A DNA stretch of 64,000 nt, from the IMG/VR virus record IMGVR_UViG_3300046010_009647, positions 1 through 64,000 of that record. One strand, written 5' to 3'. Below, piece after piece: positions 39,205-46,555 of the stretch; the first letter of the stretch is position 1, and each line of letters begins with the position of its first letter. The notes beneath the pieces are model-generated. The model worked only from the letters and a program-made list of their open reading frames with translations. It did no database searches and was not told the DNA's origin. The position numbers and the translations under genes are program-made. This DNA is from a virus.

Positions 39205-39918
39205 TTACTCGTAAAGATTTGTGTTTAAAAACATTTGGAAGGGATCGATTAAAAGATTTGAACGCGGCGGATTAAATGCCTGGCTCATAAGTTCTTGTTT
39301 GAACATATCTTTAACGGAGAGTTCTTTTGGTTGATTAGCAGCCAAGGCTGCCATCAGTCCCTGGAACAAGCCAGATGTTTGTTCGGGTGTACTCTGTGAA
39401 GTAGAAGTGGAAGCAGACGTAGGAGAAGCTTGTGGTGTTTGTCCATAAACTTTCTGCAGCTCGGAAAGCTTTTTAACGGGTTGGCCGTAATAGCTTTGAC
39501 CACTTTCTGTTGGCAGAGAAGCCCACTCAGGTGCTAGGGCAGCAGAAACCTTTGGACTAAAACCTTCCTTTTCTAAAACTGATAAACCACCAATCGGCAT
39601 CAAACGATTGCGCATCAGACGTACTGCAGCAAGATCTTGGCTTTGTTGACCAAAATCAGACAGTCCTAAAGCTTTTGCTTGGGCTTCCCAAGTGAACGGC
39701 ATGAGCTGATAAGCGCCTGCTGCAGCGCTTGAATATTTACCGCCTTTAATGACTTTATCTGGATGGCGCTTTAAGTCTGGAGCAAGACCGCCACCAAACA
39801 TCACGCGATAAGAATCCGGTCCACCACGTTCAGTACCTTCTGCAAAACGAATTACTCGTAAAGCATTCTGAATGGCGGGTTTTGGTACGAAGCTTTGAAG
39901 TAATTCGCGTTCTGTCAT
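39205..39918 (-). CDS. Lysozyme-like (GH104-type) virion peptidoglycan hydrolase
   Basis: 237 residues. LRVIRFAEGTERGGPDSYRV, SSAAAGAYQLMPFTWEAQAK and FGQQSQDLAAVRLM match GH104/lambda R-type transglycosylase-like lysozymes, with the catalytic Glu in FAEGT. The C-terminal 50 residues (PKELSVKDMFKQELMSQ to LFQ-like end) resemble the tail of the M15-like protein at 41574. It lies among virion genes, so an entry enzyme is likely. RBS GGAG upstream. Confidence 0.75.
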   Translation of the reverse strand: MTERELLQSFVPKPAIQNALRVIRFAEGTERGGPDSYRVMFGGGLAPDLKRHPDKVIKGGKYSSAAAGAYQLMPFTWEAQAKALGLSDFGQQSQDLAAVRLMRNRLMPIGGLSVLEKEGFSPKVSAALAPEWASLPTESGQSYYGQPVKKLSELQKVYGQTPQASPTSASTSTSQSTPEQTSGLFQGLMAALAANQPKELSVKDMFKQELMSQAFNPPRSNLLIDPFQMFLNTNLYE

Positions 39919-39928
39919 TTTTATTGCC

Positions 39929-40045
39929 TCATTCTCCTACCCAATTTGAACTCGCTTTGAGACCAGGAATAAATACAGCTTGTAATGCAACAACGAGGCT
40001 GAGCTTGGTCGCAAGGCGTTTAACAAAATTAGGGCAGAGAATCAT
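39929..40045 (-). CDS. 38-residue hydrophobic peptide
   Basis: MILCPNFVKRLATKLSLVVA then LQAVFIPGLKASSNW, a possible single membrane span. It ends 10 nt before the hydrolase start. No SD is visible. It fills an otherwise empty 213-bp gap. Confidence 0.35.
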   Translation of the reverse strand: MILCPNFVKRLATKLSLVVALQAVFIPGLKASSNWVGE

Positions 40046-40131
40046 GGGTCTAAAGCAACAACACTGGCCCCCGTGAATCAAGGATTCGTGTCCAGTAGGT
40101 TGGGCTTACATGCTAAGCAATGCCAAAGATT

Positions 40132-41070
40132 TTACTTATTGGTAAGAATACGTGCAAGCATTGCCTGTCTGTAGGCTTCTGCAAGATCTTGTGCTTGTGT
40201 CTGAGGAGTTGGCGCTGTCTGCGGCATAGGAGTAACCAAAGACCCGCCACCTGTTACAGCATTAAACATAGACTCTGTTGCAGAACCAAAAGAAGGCAAC
40301 TGCCCGGGCATTGGTGTCACATCGGGACGAACACCAAATTCATTAGCGGGAGCAACGGCATTTAACATTGCTTCTGATTCAGCCGGGAGAGCAGGCACTG
40401 GTGCGCCACCAGGGTACAACGTACGTTGTATAGCTTCATAACCAGATTGACCGGGCTTCACTTGCTTGGCAAGACCGCCATATTTTGCAGCCCAAATCTC
40501 CATGCCTTTATCACGTAGATCATTGCGCAATTGACCAACGTTTTGGAACTCAGGATTTTGTGCGGTTAACTGAGCAATACGACTACGTTCTGCGTTATAA
40601 GCTTGTTCTTCTGGTGAAAGTTTGACGGGAGGTGTTACAGAAGGTGGACGTGTCCCACCAGGTGCTGCTGGTTGGCGTGCAGGTTCTGCAGCAGCAAGTG
40701 CTAGTTGATCAGCGGAAAATAAACTACCGTACTGTCCACCGACGTTCCCGGGAGCACGTTTATAAACAAGATCTTGACCACTTTGTGCAGGATACCAAGT
40801 CTGACCGCCTACGTTAATGGGACCAGTTGCTGCAGTCGTTTGATTCCAACCACCTTTGCCTAGTAAAACTTCTTGACCACCAAGTTTAGCGCCATAGAGA
40901 TTAGGCACTGCTCCGCCGCCAACTCCTGAAAGGTTTTGAAGCATTCCAATAAACGGGTTGGCAGGCTTAGCGCCCGTAATTGCCCCTCCTGAACGAAGCC
41001 TGTTGAGGACGGCTTGTTGCTCCCTTGCACGTTGCTGGGCAGCAGCGCTCGTAGTTGGTTTACGATTCAT
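40132..41070 (-). CDS. Virion-associated protein
   Basis: 312 residues from ATG 41070, which follows GGAGGTAATT, the best SD in this operon. Ala/Gln/Pro-rich with disordered linkers (ARQPAAPGGTRPPSVTPP). The helical middle has LRNDLRDKGMEIWAAKYGG. The C-terminus (AEAYRQAMLARILTNK) is a short helix. Probably a structural or internal head protein. Not recognised. Confidence 0.55.
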   Translation of the reverse strand: MNRKPTTSAAAQQRAREQQAVLNRLRSGGAITGAKPANPFIGMLQNLSGVGGGAVPNLYGAKLGGQEVLLGKGGWNQTTAATGPINVGGQTWYPAQSGQDLVYKRAPGNVGGQYGSLFSADQLALAAAEPARQPAAPGGTRPPSVTPPVKLSPEEQAYNAERSRIAQLTAQNPEFQNVGQLRNDLRDKGMEIWAAKYGGLAKQVKPGQSGYEAIQRTLYPGGAPVPALPAESEAMLNAVAPANEFGVRPDVTPMPGQLPSFGSATESMFNAVTGGGSLVTPMPQTAPTPQTQAQDLAEAYRQAMLARILTNK

Positions 41071-41072
41071 AA

Positions 41073-41534
41073 TTACCTCCAAACCTCATGTAAATAAATG
41101 CGTGATCCCACAGCCGTATCGGCAGGGCCAGGTAAAGCCTGGATAAATTCAGCACCAGAGCGTTCGTAACGATATCTGGCTTGGAACGGATCCTTGTAGT
41201 TGGGAACGTAAAGGATGCCGGCTAAACGGTTGGTTTCGTAGAGATAAATCTCATCCCAAACCTTGAGTGCCTCTTTGGCATTACTGGATCTGATCGTACG
41301 ATCAACGTCACCAACAATACTTTCAAGGCGGGTAGAAGGTGAAGTAGCAACTTCAGTCTTCTTTTCAGCTGTGTCGCAGCGACCAATCTGAATAACGATC
41401 TTGTCGTAAAAGTACGAATCTGGGACCGTATTCATTGCTTCTTCCAGACGGGCATAGTCACCCGCTGGCACGGAAACCGTGAAGTAGCCCAGATGATACC
41501 GGACTCTACTTTTATCAAAGTCGCTGAGCTGCAC
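41073..41534 (-). CDS. Hypothetical virion-type protein
   Basis: 153 residues, GTG start. VRYHLGYFTVSVPAGDYARL, YDKIVIQIGRCDTAEKKTEV and FQARYRYERSGAEFIQ. The size and mixed fold recall neck or head-completion proteins, but there is no firm match. Its stop region holds the SD of the next gene. Confidence 0.5.
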   Translation of the reverse strand: MQLSDFDKSRVRYHLGYFTVSVPAGDYARLEEAMNTVPDSYFYDKIVIQIGRCDTAEKKTEVATSPSTRLESIVGDVDRTIRSSNAKEALKVWDEIYLYETNRLAGILYVPNYKDPFQARYRYERSGAEFIQALPGPADTAVGSRIYLHEVWR

Positions 41535-41573
41535 AGCTTATTTCCGTATGTTCTCAATTATAAATGAACTGAA

Positions 41574-42206
41574 TTAAGCAAGATAAGGATTCAGCTCGGA
41601 CGAAAGAAGAGTATTGAATAAATCTGGTGTAGCACTTGGGCGCAACATTTGCTGAACCATTTCACGTTTAAATTGTGTTTTGGGACTTTCTTTTTGTTGT
41701 CCCATAAGTAGCGAGCCGAGTAAATAACCAACCATCTGATCTTGTTCATTGGATTGATTGGAAACAGAGCCAGGATTCTCTGACGAGACTGCTGCTGTAC
41801 TTGCTGTCGGCATTACATCGGTTAGCTTGCCATCTGGTGCTTTGTAACGACCAGTAGCAAGCCATTCAAGTTGTGGGTCAGTAATGAATTTTTTCCCTGC
41901 TAGTGCCAGGTGTACATGTGTGTCATGACCAGGATCACCGGGGCCGAGGGCTTCGTTAAATAAACCAAGCTGCTTAGCTCGCCAACTTAATTCACCCGTG
42001 CGCTGCTTCCAAGGGATTGCTTTCCCCCCTTCGTAGGCAGGGGCAACATCTGGACGCCAATCGGTAACGTCAATTGCCAAACCCTTGGGATGATAGCCCG
42101 TAGGTGAATGCCCACTTCCTACACCACCAAAGGCAGGGTTTTCACCAACACGTAAACCAAAACGCTGGAGGTATTTACCAATATCGACAATTGATCTTTC
42201 AGCCAT
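41574..42206 (-). CDS. M15-like peptidase domain protein, virion-associated
   Basis: 210 residues. SGHSPTGYHPKGLAIDVTDW gives the H-x6-D zinc motif and GHDTHVHLAL the HxH motif of M15/VanY-type peptidases. The first 115 residues form the domain. A Ser/Thr-rich linker then leads to a C-terminal tail (ESPKTQFKREMVQQMLRPSA) similar to that of the GH104-type protein. Peptidoglycan peptide cleavage during entry is likely. Confidence 0.7.
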   Translation of the reverse strand: MAERSIVDIGKYLQRFGLRVGENPAFGGVGSGHSPTGYHPKGLAIDVTDWRPDVAPAYEGGKAIPWKQRTGELSWRAKQLGLFNEALGPGDPGHDTHVHLALAGKKFITDPQLEWLATGRYKAPDGKLTDVMPTASTAAVSSENPGSVSNQSNEQDQMVGYLLGSLLMGQQKESPKTQFKREMVQQMLRPSATPDLFNTLLSSELNPYLA

Positions 42207-42234
42207 CGTATGTTTTATTTTTAATTGTAAGACT

Positions 42235-42258
42235 AAAAAACCCCTGGTTTCCCAGGGG
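42235..42258 (-). terminator. Rho-independent terminator (minus strand)
   Basis: CCCCTGG (42241-42247) pairs with CCAGGGG (42252-42258) over a 4-nt loop. On the minus strand six T residues follow (42240-42235). It ends the head-gene transcript after the HhH protein gene. Confidence 0.85.
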
Positions 42259-42278
42259 CTTTATGGGGAGATGAGTAA

Positions 42279-42707
42279 TCAAACTCTGATCAGGTCGGCT
42301 GCCAGGACTGAGTCCCAGTCAACACGTTTGATTTGTTTTAACTGTTCGAGATTGTTGAACCTTTCACCCGATAAGGACATCTGAAGATCTTTAATCTCTC
42401 GGGCTGTTTTCAATCCAATACCCTTAATATGATCAGCAATCATTTGGGCGGTAGCTGAATTGATATTTAAACGGTTGTCCGGGGGGAAAGTCCGTGGCTC
42501 TTCCTGTGCAGCTTTATCTTTTACTTGAAGCGTTTTTACCGTTTTGGTAGCAGCTTCATCAGGTGTAAGTTCAGTTCTGTAAGCGGTATAAAGGCGACCG
42601 TCTTGGTCTTCGACCATGTACCAATCGCCGTTATCCCATTCGCTTACAATCTTGACTCTTGCACCTGTTTTTTTGTGTTGATAAAGCATTGCTGCAGTGG
42701 TTGACAT
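42279..42707 (-). CDS. Helix-hairpin-helix (ComEA-type) protein
   Basis: 142 residues. N-terminal SH3-like segment (GARVKIVSEWDNGDWYMVED), then LNINSATAQMIADHIKGIGL, KTAREIKDLQ and FNNLEQLKQIKRV, a ComEA-like HhH pair that binds DNA. It lies in the capsid operon. The start codon directly abuts an 8-bp hairpin. Possibly packaged or bound to phage DNA. Confidence 0.7.
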   Translation of the reverse strand: MSTTAAMLYQHKKTGARVKIVSEWDNGDWYMVEDQDGRLYTAYRTELTPDEAATKTVKTLQVKDKAAQEEPRTFPPDNRLNINSATAQMIADHIKGIGLKTAREIKDLQMSLSGERFNNLEQLKQIKRVDWDSVLAADLIRV

Positions 42708-42730
42708 AAGACCAGTTTGTTACTGGTCTT
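42708..42730 (-). other. Hairpin directly adjoining a start codon
   Basis: AAGACCAG (42708-42715) pairs with CTGGTCTT (42723-42730). On the minus strand the stem ends at the base before ATG 42707, leaving no room for an SD. No T-run follows. Upstream is GGTTAAACTAAG, like the plus-strand GTTAAACTAG motif. Confidence 0.6.
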
Positions 42731-42742
42731 AGTTTAACCTAA

Positions 42743-43534
42743 TCAGCTAACAGTGCGGCCCAGGAGGTAGCCATCGATATCTTCGTAGCCGGCAGCGGTA
42801 TCAGGCTGCAGGTAGCACACTTCAACCACGAAGTAACCAGTACGGCCAGCAGATGCATCACCACTGGAGATGTACCAACCACCAGAGGTGGAGGTAGCGG
42901 TCTGCGAACCACGTGCCTGGACGGTATAGGTGGTAGCAGCAGTGATCTGCTTGTACACGTTATTGACGGTCACACCAGCGGCACCGGTAGCAGTCAGGAA
43001 AGGCTGAGTGCTGTAGGCGGCAGCGCCAGCGGTGAAGAAGATTTCACCAGGCTGTGCACCAGAGGTGGTGGAGGTCAGGTTGGCTTGAGCCACGGCTTCA
43101 CCAACGGTGCCGGTGGAAGTAAGGCCAGGACCAAAGGTGATCACGTTGCCAGTGGCAGCGTAGATACCAGAAGCCACACGACCATCACCCCAGCCAGAAG
43201 CCACGGAAGCGGTAGCGCGATACACATAGGCAGGAATGGTGGCATCACCAGAGATCACCATGCCGGTGATGTCGGGACGGGTGTCATCATTCCGATAAGG
43301 GGAAGGAACAATCACACTGCCGGAAGCAACTGCACCACCACCAGAGGTAGCGGTAACAGCCACGTAACCACGCTGCTGGAAATAACGGTAGCCAGGGACG
43401 GCCAGCACAGAAGTGGGGCCACCCTTGGAACCATCATTAACACCTGCATAGTCGGCATCAATATTCTTGTACCAACCGTTCAGAGGTTCTGCCCAGTTAC
43501 CTGGGAAGATTTTTTTAGCGGACAAATAGGTCAT
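42743..43534 (-). CDS. Probable capsid decoration or minor structural protein
   Basis: 263 residues, Ala/Gly/Thr/Val-rich beta protein with almost no Lys, starting MTYLSAKKIFPGNWAEPLNG. Codon use favours C/G third positions like the capsid gene, a sign of very high expression. It lies just downstream of the major capsid gene, where decoration proteins usually sit. Confidence 0.55.
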   Translation of the reverse strand: MTYLSAKKIFPGNWAEPLNGWYKNIDADYAGVNDGSKGGPTSVLAVPGYRYFQQRGYVAVTATSGGGAVASGSVIVPSPYRNDDTRPDITGMVISGDATIPAYVYRATASVASGWGDGRVASGIYAATGNVITFGPGLTSTGTVGEAVAQANLTSTTSGAQPGEIFFTAGAAAYSTQPFLTATGAAGVTVNNVYKQITAATTYTVQARGSQTATSTSGGWYISSGDASAGRTGYFVVEVCYLQPDTAAGYEDIDGYLLGRTVS

Positions 43535-43567
43535 TTATCTTTTCCTATGTTGTTTATACGTTAGTTA

Positions 43568-44737
43568 TCAGATAGAGCCGTCATCTTGAACGAAGCTGTA
43601 GGCAGTGGTCACGAAGTCCTTGTTCAGGATCTCGAAGCCAGCGTACAGTTGCCAAATCAGGATGATAAAGCGGCTGAAGTCATCGTTGTTGTTGATCAGC
43701 ACCTGAGCATTCGGGCCGCCGATGCCAACGCCAACAGACTGAGGACCGAAGAAGAAGCCTTGGGCCACTTCTTTCGAGGAGTAGGTGTTACCGGTACCAA
43801 CATCAAAGGATGCAGTAACGCTCTTGGTCGGGAAGTTGGTCGACTCGAAGAACTTCACACCTTCGAACTGAACACCAGTCGGCATCACAGGCTCACCAGC
43901 CAGGAAGTAACCCTGACCAGCTTGGGGACCCATGTAGAAGCTGGAGTTGTTAGGCATCATGGGGTTACCCATGTACATGCCTTGACCAGGATTGCCGCTA
44001 TAACGGGCGATCTCACGGAAGTCGGGATCACGACGCAGGTGCATCATGAAGGTAGGATCGCAGATGCAGCGATACAGACCATCAGCGAAGGTCGGGGTGT
44101 TACGCTTGCGCAGATCCTTAACAACGGTCAGCAGGTCGGTACGCACCTGGAACTGCTGCACTTCATTGCCGTATTCAGTGGCAGTATAGCCAATACGACC
44201 AGAAGCATCTTTGGTCTTACCACCAGCGAAGTAGTAACCGCCTTGGGTGGTAGAAGCAGCGCCATTAGCTTCTGCTTTCGACAGTTCGTCAATGAAGACG
44301 CGGTCACGCCAACGGCGATAGTCGTCAAGCAGCGTCAGGCTACCGATCGACTGGTGGAACATATTCAGGTTACCGGTGTCCAGCAGCAGACGCTGGGCGG
44401 TAATCAGAGTTTCACGAGCGATCTTGAAGGTCGAAGGCTGGGTCGGATCACCCGGATCTGCAGGACCAGTGTATTCCTTAAGCACCACCAGGACTTTCTC
44501 CTTGGTGATGTTACGGCTGTTAGCGGTACCGATGGTTTGGTCGGCAATACGCTCACGGCTGTCCTTAGTACCAGGGGTACCCCAGAACTTATAGCGGTCT
44601 AACTGAACGGTTTGACCAGGCTGACGAGTGAAGTCGTGAACAACCACGGGCTCGACTGCCATTTCTGCGATATACGCAGGGTGGGGACGGTAAAGTTCCG
44701 CACCCAAAATCTTTGGAAAATCGTTATCAATGAACAC
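43568..44737 (-). CDS. Major capsid protein
   Basis: 389 residues, GTG start with GGAGG upstream. VDFTRQPGQTVQ-type N-terminus (VHDFTRQPGQTVQLDRYKFW), GLYRCICDPTFMMHLRRDPD and a C-terminal NKDFVTTAYSFVQDDGSI fit the N4 gp56-like HK97-fold capsid group. Position between scaffold-like and decoration-like genes, and the strongest codon bias of the window, support this. A long open frame on the opposite strand is a codon-bias shadow. Confidence 0.8.
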   Translation of the reverse strand: MFIDNDFPKILGAELYRPHPAYIAEMAVEPVVVHDFTRQPGQTVQLDRYKFWGTPGTKDSRERIADQTIGTANSRNITKEKVLVVLKEYTGPADPGDPTQPSTFKIARETLITAQRLLLDTGNLNMFHQSIGSLTLLDDYRRWRDRVFIDELSKAEANGAASTTQGGYYFAGGKTKDASGRIGYTATEYGNEVQQFQVRTDLLTVVKDLRKRNTPTFADGLYRCICDPTFMMHLRRDPDFREIARYSGNPGQGMYMGNPMMPNNSSFYMGPQAGQGYFLAGEPVMPTGVQFEGVKFFESTNFPTKSVTASFDVGTGNTYSSKEVAQGFFFGPQSVGVGIGGPNAQVLINNNDDFSRFIILIWQLYAGFEILNKDFVTTAYSFVQDDGSI

Positions 44738-44841
44738 TTTGTTTTATCCTCCAGTGTCGCAGGAAGTGTTTTATCGGGTGAAAGAGTCAGACATGAGTAT
44801 GTCTTATCTAACACAAATTTTAGCAGTGCGTAATTTATTTA

Positions 44842-45582
44842 TTACACGTACTGCATGGTTGTCATCCCAAGTCCTCGAGGGTTTTGGGAAACGTATGGAT
44901 CCTCAGGGTCAAGTACAGGTTGCTGGACGAAACCTGGGACGCCCGCCATCTGTGCAAGACTAGCCGTACCTCCGCCAACAAGACCACCAAGACCTGCAAC
45001 AACAGGAAGACCTGCCATATACAAACCTTGTTTTACACGATTGCCCTCAACAGCAGATAAAGCCTTTTGCTGGGCAGCCATGATTTGGTTCCCATATTCA
45101 GTGGCTTTATCTAAAGCTGCTCGAGCCGTAGATGTCGCGCCTGCTTCTGCTGCTTTAACTCCACGATTTAAGTAAGGGAGCGCAGCCTCGCCATAACCTT
45201 GGGCAATATCCTGGAAGTTTGCTCTGGCAATATTAGAAGATTGGCCTAAAGCACCAATACGGGATCCTACTAAAGCACCAAGGCCGCCTGCACCTGCTGC
45301 TTCTAGGAGAATACGCCCAGGATCCTTTTCCTCTTCTCCAAGAAGATTCCCGGCTACTGATCCACCGGCACCAATAAGACCATATGCTAAAGGTGCATAT
45401 TGAGTAGTCTTAGTAGGACTCAAATATTCAGGTAACTTACCTAAATACTTGCCAGCAAGGAGGTCTTGCGTTTTATCAAGACCTCCTTCGAGAGCGTTAA
45501 ATAAACGCTCTCTTGTGGATCCTTTGGGAACGGCGGCTCGCGCATCACTGAGTAAATTTGCACCGCGCGTTAAAATTCCCAC
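44842..45582 (-). CDS. Ala/Gly-rich structural protein
   Basis: 246 residues, GTG start. Several Gly/Ala hydrophobic stretches (PLAYGLIGAGGSVAGNLLG, LLEAAGAGGLGALVGSRIGA) could insert in membranes or form head cores. The C-terminus is short and acidic. Similar Gly-rich patterns occur in the genes at 52814 and 54470. Perhaps an internal protein that is ejected with DNA. Confidence 0.5.
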   Translation of the reverse strand: MGILTRGANLLSDARAAVPKGSTRERLFNALEGGLDKTQDLLAGKYLGKLPEYLSPTKTTQYAPLAYGLIGAGGSVAGNLLGEEEKDPGRILLEAAGAGGLGALVGSRIGALGQSSNIARANFQDIAQGYGEAALPYLNRGVKAAEAGATSTARAALDKATEYGNQIMAAQQKALSAVEGNRVKQGLYMAGLPVVAGLGGLVGGGTASLAQMAGVPGFVQQPVLDPEDPYVSQNPRGLGMTTMQYV

Positions 45583-45586
45583 GACC

Positions 45587-46555
45587 TCACTCCATCACAA
45601 ACAGTTTGTTTGCAACAACTTGAGGCTGCGCTTGGTTAAGGAGACGCCAAGCTTGTGCAGGATCCACATCCATTTGTTGCTTGAAGCTGCCCCAGAAGTT
45701 TTCAGGTTGCTGAGGAGCAGAAGCAGAAGGAGGAGCAGGGAACTGGCCCAGCATCGGATTCACTGCTTCAGTGCGATAACCAGGGGTTTCAAGCTCGGTC
45801 TCGCTTTCGTACACAGGGTACGGACCTTCAGGACCAAAGAACTTCAGGGTGTAATCGCTGAGAACATCGGGGTTCGTCAGGATTTCGTTGTAAGCCAGGT
45901 TCTCTTGGTGCTCGTTGACCGCAAACTCAGCATAGTTTTCGATCAGACCTTTGGCTTGAGTGCCCCAGGCAACAGCACTATCCAGCATGCCTTCCAGTTG
46001 AAGGGCGTAGTTGTTGAGAATAGCTGGTGCTTCAACGCCGTACGCGCTTACCACGTGGCGGGTTTCTGGACTCCACTGGAGCAGGTCCGCTACGTCCTCC
46101 AAGGATTGAACCGAGAAGGTTTGGGAAGAGTTGGGCGAGGATGTCGGGTTGGCTTGCCAAGTCTGCGGAGCCGATTGTGGCGTAACTTGGGGCGCTTGCT
46201 GGCCGTAATTGGCCGGGGCGTACTGTGTCGTCGGAGCTGATGGTTGACCCTGGAACGGGGATTGAACTGGTGCGCTCAGCAGGTTCACCACCTTGTTGAA
46301 CGCCGATTCCCATGGGTTGCCCTGACTCTCCGATGGGGATTGGGGGGCGTACTGAGACGGGGCGGATTGGTAATTGGGGGCCGCCTGAGGTACCGCTTGG
46401 GGGTAGCTCGTACCCACCTGATACTGGACCGGAGCTGCCACTGGAGCCTGGGCTGCTGGTGCTGCCTGGTAACTGGGCACCACGTAGCTGCTGGGAGCCA
46501 CCGCTGCCGGAGTCGGGCTCGTCTGTGGGATCGATTGGACGGTAGCGTCCTGCAT
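45587..46555 (-). CDS. Scaffold-like protein; N-terminal half overlaps portal gene
   Basis: 322 residues. The first 150 are Pro/Gln/Ala/Ser-rich and disordered. The rest is helical (LEDVADLLQWSPETRHVVSA, WGTQAKGLIENYAEFAVNEH) and ends in a short basic helix, as in head scaffolds located between portal and capsid genes. ATG 46555 has a strong SD (AAGGAGA) that lies within the portal frame. Its first 524 nt overlap the portal C-terminus in another frame. Confidence 0.7.
   Translation of the reverse strand: MQDATVQSIPQTSPTPAAVAPSSYVVPSYQAAPAAQAPVAAPVQYQVGTSYPQAVPQAAPNYQSAPSQYAPQSPSESQGNPWESAFNKVVNLLSAPVQSPFQGQPSAPTTQYAPANYGQQAPQVTPQSAPQTWQANPTSSPNSSQTFSVQSLEDVADLLQWSPETRHVVSAYGVEAPAILNNYALQLEGMLDSAVAWGTQAKGLIENYAEFAVNEHQENLAYNEILTNPDVLSDYTLKFFGPEGPYPVYESETELETPGYRTEAVNPMLGQFPAPPSASAPQQPENFWGSFKQQMDVDPAQAWRLLNQAQPQVVANKLFVME

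Noticed and set aside
43586-44602. A 338-codon open frame on the plus strand opposite the major capsid gene
   Set aside because: It is antisense to a well-supported, strongly codon-biased gene and is explained by that bias. No domain or initiation signal supports it.
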